10,369 nucleotides of DNA. Source: Lunasporangiospora selenospora (taxonomy: Eukaryota; Mortierellomycota; Mortierellomycetes; Mortierellales; Mortierellaceae). Positions 1 to 8,297 of the stretch are shown here, piece by piece. The position numbers and the translations under genes are program-made. Within the stretch, counting starts at the first letter, position 1. Each line of letters starts with the position of its first letter. Below the pieces are notes generated by a model. That model saw only the letters and a list, made by a program, of their open reading frames with translations, made no database searches and had not been told where the DNA came from. The stretch covers positions 9,923-20,291 of the forward strand of contig JAABOA010000202.1 in assembly GCA_015680635.1 (NCBI GenBank), written 5' to 3'.

Positions 1-2
1 TC

Positions 3-236
<234 letters not shown>

Positions 237-636
237 GAGTCCCTTATTTTTTTTTTTTATTTTTTTTTCTGGCTTCGCCCAACGACACCTTTTGAGAATT
301 AATGTGATCCGCGAATGAAAAGAAAATGAACGAATGAGAGGTAGAGCGAGTTGACTGCTTAGTTCCCCCTTCCATGCCTCCTCCCATTTCTCAAGCGTGG
401 GAAGCGATAATCGTAACAATAAAAAAAAACCCCTCTTTGATCAAGGCAATCCATGGCCACTCCGTTCGATTCCCTCTCATTCTTATTCTCAGCCCCAACC
501 AAACGTGGATTCAATAATATAAATGAGCTGTATTTGATGTAAAGGCGACATTTTTTTTTTGAGACGAAGGAAGAAAGGCGTTAAAGTAGGAGGGGGGGGG
601 GGTTGTCTATTGAACAAAAAGAGATCCACTCTCTCT
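237..636. other. Convergent 3' region between alpha-tubulin and QCR7
   Basis: These 400 bp hold no gene. They contain the 3' ends of two converging transcripts. Visible features are T-rich runs just after the tubulin stop (about 246-269), the + strand AATAAA at 418-423, a T10 run at 551-560 and a G11 run at 592-602. A - strand AATAAA (positions 261-256) exists but lies only 20 bp from the tubulin stop. If QCR7 used it, the two mature transcripts would overlap by well over 100 bases; no nearer canonical signal for QCR7 was seen. Confidence 0.7.
418..423 (+). terminator. Probable poly(A) signal of alpha-tubulin
   Basis: A canonical AATAAA lies 182 bp after the tubulin stop codon on the same strand and runs into an A-tract. 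This is a signal match only; the cleavage site was not determined. Confidence 0.5.
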
Positions 637-1854
637 TTACTTGGTGAAAGATTTGAGGTTCTATTTACCCAAAAGAAAAAGTACATTTGAAGATTTAGTG
701 TTTAGTTTCTATCATATACTTCAATTGATAAAAAATTTCCAGTTATCAAGAGCAGAGTTAGATCAAAGCAATTAGTAGGCAACTTACGTTGAAGTCCTCC
801 TTCTCGGCGAACTCGATAGCAACCTGGTCGATGATAGGAGTGAGGTATCTGATATCCTATAGATCCGAAAAGCAATCAAAGGAATATAAAAAGGCAGTAC
901 AGAAAAGTCATGTCAGTGGCATTATTCCCGAATCGGTTAAAAAGAATTCAACAGTCTATGGTTTGCCAAAGTCAAAGAAACATTACATCCTCGGGCTTGA
1001 GGGCGGTCTCCTTGGTGGCAATGGTGTGCGAGAGTGAGTACTGGCAGGCAACCTTCATGCGGTAGAGACGCTCATAAGTCTCGTTAGGGGGAAGACGGTT
1101 AATGGCCTCACGGATGATGTCGGTCTCCTCACGCAAGACATCATCGTAACGCATGCCTACATGGATCAAAGAGGCAGAATAGAGAGGAGGAAGCAGAGTC
1201 AGTTGGCGCAACGTTCCCATATTGAAATCAAGATTAAGGGCTGCTCTGACTGTTGGACGTGGTGGTTCGCGAATGGGTGTGCATGCATGCATGCTTGTAT
1301 TTCACAGTTGGTCCGAGATGAGAGTACTGGTTCAGGTCTGAAGACATAGTATGTGTGTTTGTGTGTGTGTGTGTGTGTGTGCTGGAGGTCAAGGGCAATG
1401 TAGGCCTGATCGGAATATGAGCGCGCGTATATGAGCGCGAGAGAGTGTATGTGCTGAGGGGCATGGGGAGCCTATTTTCTGTTTAAGTTCGGAAATCCGT
1501 GTTTCTGTCCATCCGAAAATGCCGACATAAGAAAATAAGCCCTAACAGAAACTATCCCGGTTTGCTGGCAGGCCAGGAAGAATCCTGTAGTGGGACAAAA
1601 TCGACGGCCATCCATCCCAAACCTCTTGCAAAGTAAAGAGGTGAGGCAAGATGTTGTGAACGTTTATGTCGGACCAAATCGATGCATCAGGATCGGAGAG
1701 GGATAAGGGGAATATGAAGGAAAAGATTGAGCAAGGGAGACGCACCAAGCTTGCGGTAGCCAGAGGCCTCAACGAAGGCATTGGCGACGGGCTGAAGAAG
1801 GCCGTTCCAGAACTTGGATGCCTTGACCTGGTTGACAAGAGTGATTCCAGACAT
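637..1854 (-). CDS. QCR7: Cytochrome b-c1 complex subunit 7 (14 kDa, UQCRB family), four exons
   Basis: Exons, read on the - strand: 1854-1746, 1156-987, 856-788 and 660-637. They join in frame to 123 residues, close to the 123-127 usual for the family. Donors are GTGCGT, GTAATG and GTAAGT; all acceptors end TAG. The protein starts MSGITLVNQV, then has a GYRKLG turn (32-37), RYDDVL (39-44), the conserved RLPP (57-60) followed by YERLYRMK, and RYLTPII near residues 96-102. The last exon is only 24 bp and adds NLKSFTK before TAA. QCR7 is a nuclear-encoded, matrix-facing subunit of mitochondrial complex III that contacts cytochrome b and is needed for assembly; it has no catalytic residues of its own. 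No cleavable presequence is seen, as usual for this subunit. The start has A at -3. Intron 1 is unusually long (589 bp) and holds a CA/GT repeat. The tiny last exon is the least certain part. Confidence 0.92.
1352..1381. repeat. (GT)n microsatellite in QCR7 intron 1
   Basis: A nearly perfect GT run of about 30 bp, with one interruption (TTT near 1358-1360) and ten perfect units at 1361-1380. In the QCR7 pre-mRNA it reads (CA)n. It is flanked by further alternating purine-pyrimidine DNA: a GCAT repeat at 1281-1294 and a GCGCGCGTATAT-like stretch near 1421-1432. Confidence 0.95.
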
Positions 1855-2243
1855 GATTCTTATCGAGGCGAATGAAAGGATGGCGAGATGGAGTGGAGAG
1901 AGAGCGAGAGTGAAAAAAAACAAATCAAATCCCGGAAGGCGCGAGGTGTCCGGCTGTCCCCTCCCCAATCCCTCCGCGTCGGTGAAAGTCATGTGACATA
2001 TCTGCCTCACAGAATCTTTTGTGATCGCCCAACCTGCGCCTTCAGGACGGTCATTTGGGGGGGAGACTCGACACGCACGCAACGCGCAACACGCACACGT
2101 CCACCGTGCATCTCTTCTTTTTTTTTTGCATTTGTCGAAACACCATCCCTCAACCTTTTCCCTGTCCAACGCGTTCAACTATTCCTCATTTTTATTTTCC
2201 CAAACTACCCCAGTTAACGAGTCCTCGAGGATAACAGCCAACA
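1855..2243. promoter_or_regulatory. Divergent promoter region shared by QCR7 and proteasome alpha-1
   Basis: These 389 bp separate two start codons pointing away from each other, so both promoters must lie here unless they reach into the genes. Next to QCR7 the - strand is CT-rich (about 1880-1935). The half next to the proteasome gene carries a T-run (about 2118-2127) and pyrimidine-rich DNA up to roughly 2215, typical of fungal leaders. An E-box-like site lies at 1990-1997. I looked for the yeast Rpn4/PACE element (GGTGGCAAA) on both strands and did not see it. No clear TATA box was noted. Short frames crossing this stretch have no family resemblance. Confidence 0.7.
1990..1997. promoter_or_regulatory. 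E-box / Cbf1-type site (GTCACATG on - strand)
   Basis: The + strand reads CATGTGAC, whose complement fits the RTCACRTG consensus bound by Cbf1/USF-class bHLH factors. It sits 136 bp upstream of the QCR7 start and 247 bp upstream of the proteasome gene start. In S. cerevisiae the related factor Cpf1/Cbf1 binds upstream of the complex III gene QCR8, so the placement is sensible. Use of the site here is an inference, since an 8-bp match can occur by chance. Confidence 0.35.
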
Positions 2244-3718
2244 ATGAGTCGCGGAGCAGGATACGATCGTCACATCACCATCTTCTCGCCCGAGGGAAGA
2301 CTGTACCAAGTCGGTAATGGACCCCTCTTCCAGACCCCGAGTTCGAGCGTCTAGTTTTCATTTATATTGTTTTTTGTCTTTCTGCTCAGGAATACTGTGG
2401 ATGGTGAAAAGGGAGGAGGAAAGAGAGTCATGGGACATGGACAGTGGTGTCTTGGACGACATGCATTGGAACGCGATCAACTCTTTTTCAGGGCAAAAAC
2501 TATCTCCAGGGACCAGTCAAAAGCTCGTTGCTAACCCCACTTCCAATTATCTGGTGGATACCATTCTCCTCTAGAATATGCCTTCAAGGCCATCTCCAAC
2601 TCGGGAATCACATCGATCGGTGTCCGTGGAAAGGATTCGTGCGTGATCGTTACTCAGCACAAAGTCCCTGTAAGGCTTAGTCTGTCGCTTTATCTTTTAT
2701 GGCAAAGATTGGGCAACTATGCGGTTGTGACATGTAGCCAGAAGAGACGAGTTAATTAACTTTATTAATGCAAACATTCTCTTTCACATATCGCGCCATC
2801 TGCTCTTTTTTGTCTGATTTGGTCGGTAATAGGACAAATTGCTGGATGCTTCGACGATTCGACACATCTACCCACTGACATCCAAGATTGGATGTGTCAT
2901 GACTGGATTGGTGCCTGACGCACGCTCTGCCGTGAGCAGGGCACAGAGAGAGGCGGCCGAGTTCCGATACAAGTTTGGATACGAGATTCCTCCGGATATG
3001 TTGGCTAAGCGTATGGCCAACGTCAATCAGGTCTACACCCAGCACGCTGCCATGCGACCTCTCGGTGTTTGTAAGTCTTTAGTTTTTTTATCCTAATCGA
3101 TCATTATGTATTTATTTGCCGCACTCTGTACACAGTATCGCGTGCAGCTCCAGAACTTATTTGTGCTGACGAAGGTTTTTCTGGGACATTATTTTTCCTG
3201 TCTAGCCATGATCTTGATTGGACTGGATGATGAGAGAGGCCCTCAGCTCTTCAAGGTCGACCCTGCAGGATACTTTGTTGGATTCAAGGCTACAGCAGCA
3301 GGAGCAAAACAGACAGAGAGCTTGAACCATTTGGAGAAGAAGCTGAAGAAGGAGAAGGAGCTCAATGAGGAAGAAGCCATTGAGGTAAGGAGACTCCACC
3401 CCACCCCCCACTATTATGAATCGTGATGGGGCATTTGGACTTTATACCGCTATAATTTGGTCCGACGATCATCCATAGCAATGCCTTTTGAAGGACAATG
3501 AGCGAATGGTTGCTAAACCCGTGCTCACCCGTCTCTCACTCTCTTTTTATATAATAATAACATAGCTTGCTATCACGACATTGTCGACTGTCCTTTCATC
3601 CGACTTTAAGGCAACTGAGATTGAAGTCGGCGTGGTCTCTCAACGGGAACCCAGATTCCGCACCTTGACTGTGCCAGAGATTGAAGAACATCTCCAGAGG
3701 ATCGTTGAGAAGGATTAA
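2244..3718 (+). CDS. SCL1: 20S proteasome subunit alpha-1 (PSMA6 type), five exons
   Basis: Exons: 2244-2313, 2575-2669, 2833-3070, 3206-3384 and 3566-3718. They join in frame to 244 residues (human PSMA6 246, yeast Scl1 252). Donors are GTAATG, GTAAGG, GTAAGT and GTAAGG; all acceptors end TAG. The N-terminus has the alpha-subunit signature: [18 protein letters not shown], then EYAFKA across the first intron. YDR at 7-9 belongs to the gate of the alpha ring. Further family segments are VRGKD (about 40-44), [27 protein letters not shown]-like [53 protein letters not shown] and [12 protein letters not shown]. The EIEVGVV segment and an acidic-basic C-terminus (IVEKD) close the protein. It is a structural, non-catalytic subunit of the outer ring, acting in cytosol and nucleus. 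The start follows CCAACA, with A at -3. The gene shares its promoter region with QCR7. A ubiquitous essential subunit; identification is firm. Confidence 0.96.
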
Positions 3719-3782
3719 AGGGGGGAAAAAATTAGAAGGAAACGATCTTCTTTTTATTTCTTCCATTTTTTTTTCTTTTACA

Positions 3783-3788
3783 AATAAA
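3783..3788 (+). terminator. Probable poly(A) signal of proteasome alpha-1
   Basis: AATAAA lies 64 bp after the stop codon; a second AATAAA at 3816-3821 is a fallback. Both are on the coding strand in AT-rich DNA. Confidence 0.6.
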
Positions 3789-4042
3789 AACACTCGCTAT
3801 CCAAAAGGGAAATTAAATAAATAGGTGATCTGGGTAGATTCAAGAGCGAAAGCTTAAGGGATATAAGGAATAATGGCCACAAGCTAGGCAAAAAAAAAAA
3901 AAGAGTATCAGTCATTGCCCGTTGTAGATGCAACATGCACGCTCAAAGTGTAAAAGAGGTGATGGTCAAGATGTCTGTGTTCTATCAGATTTGAGGTTAT
4001 GCCTTTTTAAGCGCTTTCTGGACGTTAAACCCCATCCGAACT

Positions 4043-4048
4043 TTTATT
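4043..4048 (-). terminator. Probable poly(A) signal of PPE1
   Basis: The + strand TTTATT reads AATAAA on the PPE1 strand, 85 bp past the PPE1 stop codon. This supports the view that the transcript ends here and that the shortened C-terminus is not caused by a missed far-downstream exon. Confidence 0.55.
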
Positions 4049-4132
4049 TATAACCAATCGTTCAAAGTGCATAAAGTCTCCATTTCCTTGAACTCGTCTG
4101 CTCGTGTAGGAAAGAGTTCACACTCCAAGGGT

Positions 4133-5481
4133 TTAGATTGAGGAGCACTGCTTCCAAAACTCATAAAGAGTCGTTGCGGTCCGATAAGGCCCCTCTTCTT
4201 GGAGACAATGTCCACAATCGGCAAAGACCTCGAGTTGGAATTGACCCTCTTCATGCGCACGGTTCAATGTCTCGTCCAGATAGTTTACTCGCGCAATCAT
4301 AAGCAGCTTGGGCTGTTTGATTGAAAGAAACTTGGCGTTCAGATTTTGGAACCAGGTCCTCCAATAAGGTTCCGATCGAAGAATATCAGTTCTCCAAGCA
4401 TAGTTCCTTTCTTTGCTGTTGTTCTCCAAAGTGATTGGGAAGACAATTGGTGGGTATGAGACGCGTACCGATTCGAGGTTTCCTACTGTTCCTGAAGTAA
4501 AACTAAATGGGAAGAAAAGAGGAGTATAGAGAACGTGGATGAGCATGAATATCCAAAAAAAAAAAAAAAAAAAAATGAAGACGGCAGCTACGAAACCAAA
4601 GAATGTGTATAAAAAAAGGAAGAAAGGAAATAAAAAGGTAAGAAATCAATTATTCAATACCCCCACTTAATAGCCTCCTCAATTGATGCCATCACTTTTG
4701 GTTGTGCCTCTCCCCACTTTTTGATATTAATGAGTGCCATCTCTCTTGCACCTAGACATAATCAAGCGAATCAAAAATAAAATCCAAGTGGATTGTCAGC
4801 AAACAAGTCGAATAAGCTAACCCTTTTCCAATTGCCTGACGCTTAAAAAAATAATTACATTCAGCCATGTCAAGGACGGCAACACCAATAAGATTAGGGA
4901 TCAAGTTATCCGAAGCAGCCTCCGTAGCAACTGCTCCACCCATGCTATGACCCACTAGGATAATAGGCGGCAAGAATTCAGCCTCACTACTGCCTCCCCT
5001 GGGTCCTTTGAAAGCGGCGAGAATCACGTTCCTAAGATCTTTAGCCAGCCTTGTACGAGAGAATGTGAAATTATCCTCCGACCGTGACTCTCCTACAATA
5101 CACAACGTTTAAGGACTAGAATTTAGAAGACACATTGATACTGCAGCAACTACTGCAATAATAGCAACACTGCTTACCATGACCGCGAGCATCATAAGCA
5201 AGGATACGAACTTGGTTCTCAGCCAGTTGATGGAGCGCCTTGGCTGCCAAGGCAAATGAGAGTCCGCACAGGGAAATTCCGTGATGCATCACAAAAACCG
5301 GCACTTGGGCATCGTTCTGGGTCATGACCGTTGGTGGGGGGTTGGACTCGTAAAGAGTGTATGTGGTCAGGATTTGGTGCTCTTCATCTTGGACGGTCAA
5401 CTCGCGCTTCCGTTCAAAAAAGTCAGACCAGTCTAATGGCGAGTAAATATCTTGAGGCGGTGATGGCGCAGCGGAGGTCAT
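4133..5481 (-). CDS. PPE1: Protein phosphatase methylesterase (PME-1 family), divergent, four exons
   Basis: Exons on the - strand: 5481-5178, 5092-4859, 4751-4661 and 4502-4133, joining in frame to 332 residues. Donors are GTAAGC, GTAATT and GTATTG; all acceptors end TAG. PME-1 is an alpha/beta hydrolase that removes the methyl ester from the C-terminal Leu of the PP2A catalytic subunit. The order fits the family: SPLDWSDFF (14-22), the oxyanion strand HHG (66-68), YDARGHGES, nucleophile elbow VGHSMGGA with Ser151, VLDMAE with Asp176, an EEAIKWG...NLESVRVS stretch, YAWRTDILRSEPYW, and CGHCLQEE with His308. The Ser-Asp spacing of 25 equals that recalled for human PME-1 (156 and 181). Oddities: the usual HGAG/HGGG oxyanion motif reads HGIS; the AGTDRLD and GQMQGKF segments read ARVNYLD and RAHEEGQF; the C-terminus stops soon after the helix that follows His308. 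It is shorter than human (386), partly because the human acidic insert is absent. The exon 4 acceptor (CCATTTAG) was chosen because only it keeps phase and aligns WGFTSGTVGN. Confidence 0.87.
4555..4575. repeat. A21 homopolymer in PPE1 intron 3
   Basis: Twenty-one A residues on the + strand, which is a U-tract in the PPE1 pre-mRNA about 50 bases before the inferred 3' splice site. It may act as part of the polypyrimidine tract, but a tract of this length is also prone to length variation and sequencing error. Confidence 0.95.
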
Positions 5482-5851
5482 ATCGTCGCAGTTGCTCTGC
5501 TTATTACTGTATCTGTTGGAGTATAACACGGAGAGCCGCTTTTTCGTTGTGTTGTTTCGATAGGCGAGTCAGAGGAACTAAAGCGATAAAGAGAGTTTGT
5601 GAGGTGAGAACGAAAGGAAAGAAGTCAAGCCAACGAAGGGGGGTGGGGAGAAAGAAATATTCCCACCAATTACTTGACACAACAAGTACACGCCGCGCAG
5701 GACTGTGGTGACGTTTGTGCAGACATGTTGGTTACTCAAACATATTCACTCTAAAAGTTCTTTGCAGGGAAAAGCTAGTGTCAAAGTTGCTAGAGTGATC
5801 TTTCAGATCCATAATGTCGGTACATTCTCATATGCATGTTCTTTTTGACTA

Positions 5852-5865
5852 ATATATATATAAAT
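5852..5865. promoter_or_regulatory. TATA-like AT run
   Basis: An uninterrupted ATATATATATAAAT stretch. It can be read as TATA on either strand. It lies about 370 bp upstream of the PPE1 start, rather far for that gene, and no ATG-initiated ORF of note follows on the + strand. Its role is unknown. Confidence 0.2.
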
Positions 5866-6771
5866 TGAGGGGGCAGAAGTAGCGAATTAAAGTGAACTGC
5901 CACCTTTGGACACTTGGATCTACTGACGAGTCTCGTTGATCTTACACTTTGATTTACACCTGGATCTTTGGGTTGCGCGGAGGGATTGTTTTAAACCGAG
6001 CTACACTTTAGATTTTCTAGCAGCCACAATTTTGTATTTACCATCCTTCAATGCTGCCAGGACAACTTGGACAGTAATAAGAAACAGGAACAGGAGGACC
6101 GGTAGATGCAAGGGGGTTGTTTTCAGGATGCCTAGCTAAAAGAGAGAAGTGTGCAGACTAGGTTGGTGAAAAGGAACTCTTGGGTTTACATAGTATCATG
6201 TTGTGCTACTTCTCGATGAAACGCTTTTACTTTGGATACACCGGCAGCAAAGTAGTGTGCAATAGAGCGAAGAGATAGATGTAGATCGTGGGTGCGGTGC
6301 AGAGGTAGGAGTGTGTCCTCGCTTGCTGCTAAAATTTCAGGATGGTCAACAAATCAAGACTCCTAGGAGAATCCTTAATTATGCTAATGGAGGGTTTAAT
6401 CTGGTCCAAGGCTCAACCCTCTTGCGTCGTTCCTCCTCTCTTTTTCTCCCTATTGTCTGGGCACTGGTCGATCTAGTCCTTGGCCACCAACTACACGATG
6501 TGGTCTAGATTTTAATCTTTGTTGTGTATTCTTTCACTCCACTCATGAAACTTAGAAATGACTCTTTATACTCAAAAGAATCGTTAATAAAGGGAGAACC
6601 CCGCTGCTAACAGGGCGGCTAAATAGTATATCAGGGATCAGGGGAACAGTTAGTGTGTTGTTGGCATGGTTGGTTGCAGGTGTTGTTGAGGAGCCGATTC
6701 GGATGCCCTCCAATAGCTTTAATGGGTGCAGATTTCAATTATTGACTTTCAAATGGTGGAGCCCAACGCCA

Positions 6772-6993
6772 CTAGTTACAAACCAACAAATCTCCTGCGA
6801 TACATTTTGCAATATCTTCCTTGGTCTCGAGTCTATCCGATGTAGTGATTGAGGGGATTGCCTGATCTTGTTTCCTGTCAACGATGTCCAAGGTGTACAG
6901 GCTCAACAAACTATCGAGCTGCATGCAAACAAATCCCAGACGCTTATTGGGTAGATCCTCCTCCCCCACTACCACCTCAATAAAAGTGGGCAT
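6772..6993 (-). CDS. Hypothetical 73-residue ORF, possibly a gene fragment
   Basis: An ATG at 6993-6991 opens a 73-codon frame ending TAG at 6774-6772; an in-frame TAA lies just upstream, so the start cannot be extended without an intron. The predicted product begins MPTFIEVVVGEEDLPNKRL, continues with FVCMQLDSLLSLYTLDIV, and has mixed charged and hydrophobic residues with no obvious bias. That texture is more protein-like than the other short frames nearby. I do not recognise the family. The context is poor: -3 is C, and a TATATAA sequence lies only 7 bp before the ATG, too close to serve it. It may be a single exon of a larger gene, the remnant of one, or chance. Confidence 0.22.
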   Translation of the reverse strand: MPTFIEVVVGEEDLPNKRLGFVCMQLDSLLSLYTLDIVDRKQDQAIPSITTSDRLETKEDIAKCIAGDLLVCN

Positions 6994-8054
6994 GGGTGCT
7001 TATATACTACATCACAGTTCGATTGGGCACGAGAGTAGAGCATTATGCCAACCGCTGTTCTAGAAATACACAGACTCGCGGCAGTCAAAACTCCACTACA
7101 ACATCGGTTGCACTCGAAACGTTGCCTTCTAGTCGAGTCCAACTAAAGGTGGGGTGATTGATGCACCACGCCCAGCCAAGCTCAAAATTGCACTGGTAGT
7201 TTTCTCTAAAGGATTATCTCCATCACAACATATTGGTTAACCAGAGCAAATAGAGTCGAGCACCCTGGCTTGTCCTGATTGAAGCTACTTCCTAGTCTCG
7301 TAACAATGCCTCCCAATCCCCAGGAATGTTTGTGTCTCCCAGGATACTCCCAAAAACTACCCTCGTGAGCCAAGAAGTGACTTTATTGACAAACTAATGC
7401 AGACAGAGAGCGAAAGAGCCCGCTCCTTCCAATATAACCATGGCCCTGGAAAAAATAAAGTAGACCTAGGCCTCTTTTTCACGAGCTTGAAATAACCATC
7501 TGATGGGGAATGAGTTCATCTCGATTCATTTTGATCATTTCATAGTTAGTCTTTTGTAGCAGGGAGTGTAGCTGTAGTAAATAGAAGTTGCACCGATTTC
7601 CCCCTTCCTATCTTTTGCATGTGCAAGAGTAGTGCGCAGGCCAATTGGGTCGAGTGGGGTGGGGTCGTTTTTTTTTCTCCCCAGAGTCGCTGGCCTTTAG
7701 TAGCAGCAGAGCTACGTTCAAAATGGAGTTTAGGAGTAAAGAAATAATTGTAGTAAAAAGGTGCCAGCAATTGCTGCGGCCAGGGCCTGTCTGCGGGCAG
7801 TTCTTGGCCATGCGACCCCGTCTCTTTCCCCTTTCCTTTTCATAATAGAGCCTGTGTTCGTTGATGAAATCTGGATGAGGAAGCGGGCTGCTTGGTTTGG
7901 TTCCTCAGAACGCGAATAGCGTGTTGTTCTCCATCCAGTCATGACGCTCCATTCTTGACTACCCAGGCACCAGACACCTAGAGCAAAACGCACTCCACAG
8001 AAAGACCATTCCTTTCTTCACATCTCCCTCTCTCCCTCACTTACTCACCCATAT

Positions 8055-8297
8055 ATGTTGGCTATATTAGCTCTTTTAATTGGATGTAGAATGTTGAAAG
8101 GTATTTCCTACACGTTTTGGCGTCTCATCAATCCCCTTCGTGCTGTTATAATCGGTATGTATATAATTTTTGGAAAAAGTCTTGGTTTTTTTTTTTTTTT
8201 TTTTTTACTTTTCTTTTTTTTTCTTTTTGATTGTTTTCCAGAGTGTCGGGTCCTTGTTGATGGGCAGGATGTAAAAGAGTATACGGTTCGTCCATAA
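8055..8297 (+). CDS. Tentative two-exon gene for a 51-residue hydrophobic protein
   Basis: Exons 8055-8154 and 8242-8297, joined across an 87-bp intron with a good donor (GTATGT) and acceptor (TTTTCCAG), give 51 residues. The N-terminal third (MLAILALLIGCRML) is strongly hydrophobic and could be a signal anchor or membrane segment. It is followed by YTFWRLINPLRAVII and a charged C-terminal tail with DGQDVKEYTVRP. The leader upstream (about 8000-8050) is CT-rich like those of the real genes here, and AATAAA follows 145 bp after the stop. The first ATG has T at -3; the Met at residue 13 (8091) has A at -3 and would give 39 residues. I recognise no family. Against it: small size, and a T-rich intron that forms splice-like signals easily. 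It could be chance or the last exons of something larger. Confidence 0.28.
   Translation: MLAILALLIGCRMLKGISYTFWRLINPLRAVIIGMYIIFGKSLGFFFFFFLLFFFFLFDCFPECRVLVDGQDVKEYTVRP
8186..8206. repeat. T21 homopolymer
   Basis: Twenty-one T residues followed by more T-rich DNA to about 8228, inside the proposed intron of the small gene. In an exon it would code for polyphenylalanine, which argues that this stretch is non-coding. Confidence 0.95.

Larger units (their letters stand above)
3719..4132. other. Convergent 3' region between proteasome alpha-1 and PPE1
   Basis: These 414 bp hold no gene. They contain two + strand AATAAA signals (3783-3788 and 3816-3821), an A13 run at 3890-3902 and a - strand AATAAA at 4048-4043. 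An open frame on the - strand (4048-4260) mostly overlaps the PPE1 last exon in another frame and has no family likeness. The plausible ends of the two transcripts leave about 220 bp between them. Confidence 0.7.
5482..8054. other. Gene-poor interval upstream of PPE1
   Basis: This 2.6-kb stretch holds no gene I can recognise. Open frames are all short (under about 90 codons), and several lack ATG. It should contain the PPE1 promoter and 5' leader at its left end (the first ATG of the PPE1 frame is at 5481). A TATA-like run lies at 5852-5865, and a 73-codon ORF on the - strand at 6993-6772 is listed separately. A - strand frame ending at 7730 codes for a basic segment followed by a hydrophobic end (about 37 residues from its last Met); nothing else supports it. 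No tRNA, inverted-repeat boundary or transposase motif was seen. It could be intergenic DNA, a decayed gene or element, or a non-coding RNA locus. Confidence 0.55.

Noticed and set aside
1361-1380. CRISPR or other structured repeat array
   Set aside because: It is a plain dinucleotide microsatellite with no spacers, in a eukaryotic intron. No CRISPR-like array occurs in the window.
1687-2178. 163-codon - strand frame extending upstream of the QCR7 ATG
   Set aside because: The part before MSGITL translates the CT-rich leader and promoter and has no QCR7 likeness; QCR7 proteins normally begin close to this Met.
1855-2243. Proteasome-associated control element (PACE, GGTGGCAAA) upstream of SCL1
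   Set aside because: Neither strand of the promoter region contains it. A partial match near 1013 is coding sequence within a QCR7 exon.
4503-4660. Alternative PPE1 exon 4 acceptors (after CTTCAG, or a 5-bp micro-exon after TTCGTAG)
   Set aside because: The CTTCAG site leaves the wrong phase, and the micro-exon needs a poor GTCTTC donor. The acceptor ending CCATTTAG keeps phase and gives a gap-free match to the WSVKSGQIRN region of human PME-1.
6590-6640. Possible small hairpin or tRNA-like segment
   Set aside because: GGGAGAACCCC can be drawn as a short stem, but there is no cloverleaf, no A or B box with proper spacing and no terminal T-run to support an RNA gene.
7730-7993. 87-codon - strand frame with a hydrophobic C-terminus, resembling a tail-anchored protein
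   Set aside because: It begins with GTG, has no clear promoter, leader or nearby poly(A) signal, and no family resemblance; the hydrophobic end alone is not enough.
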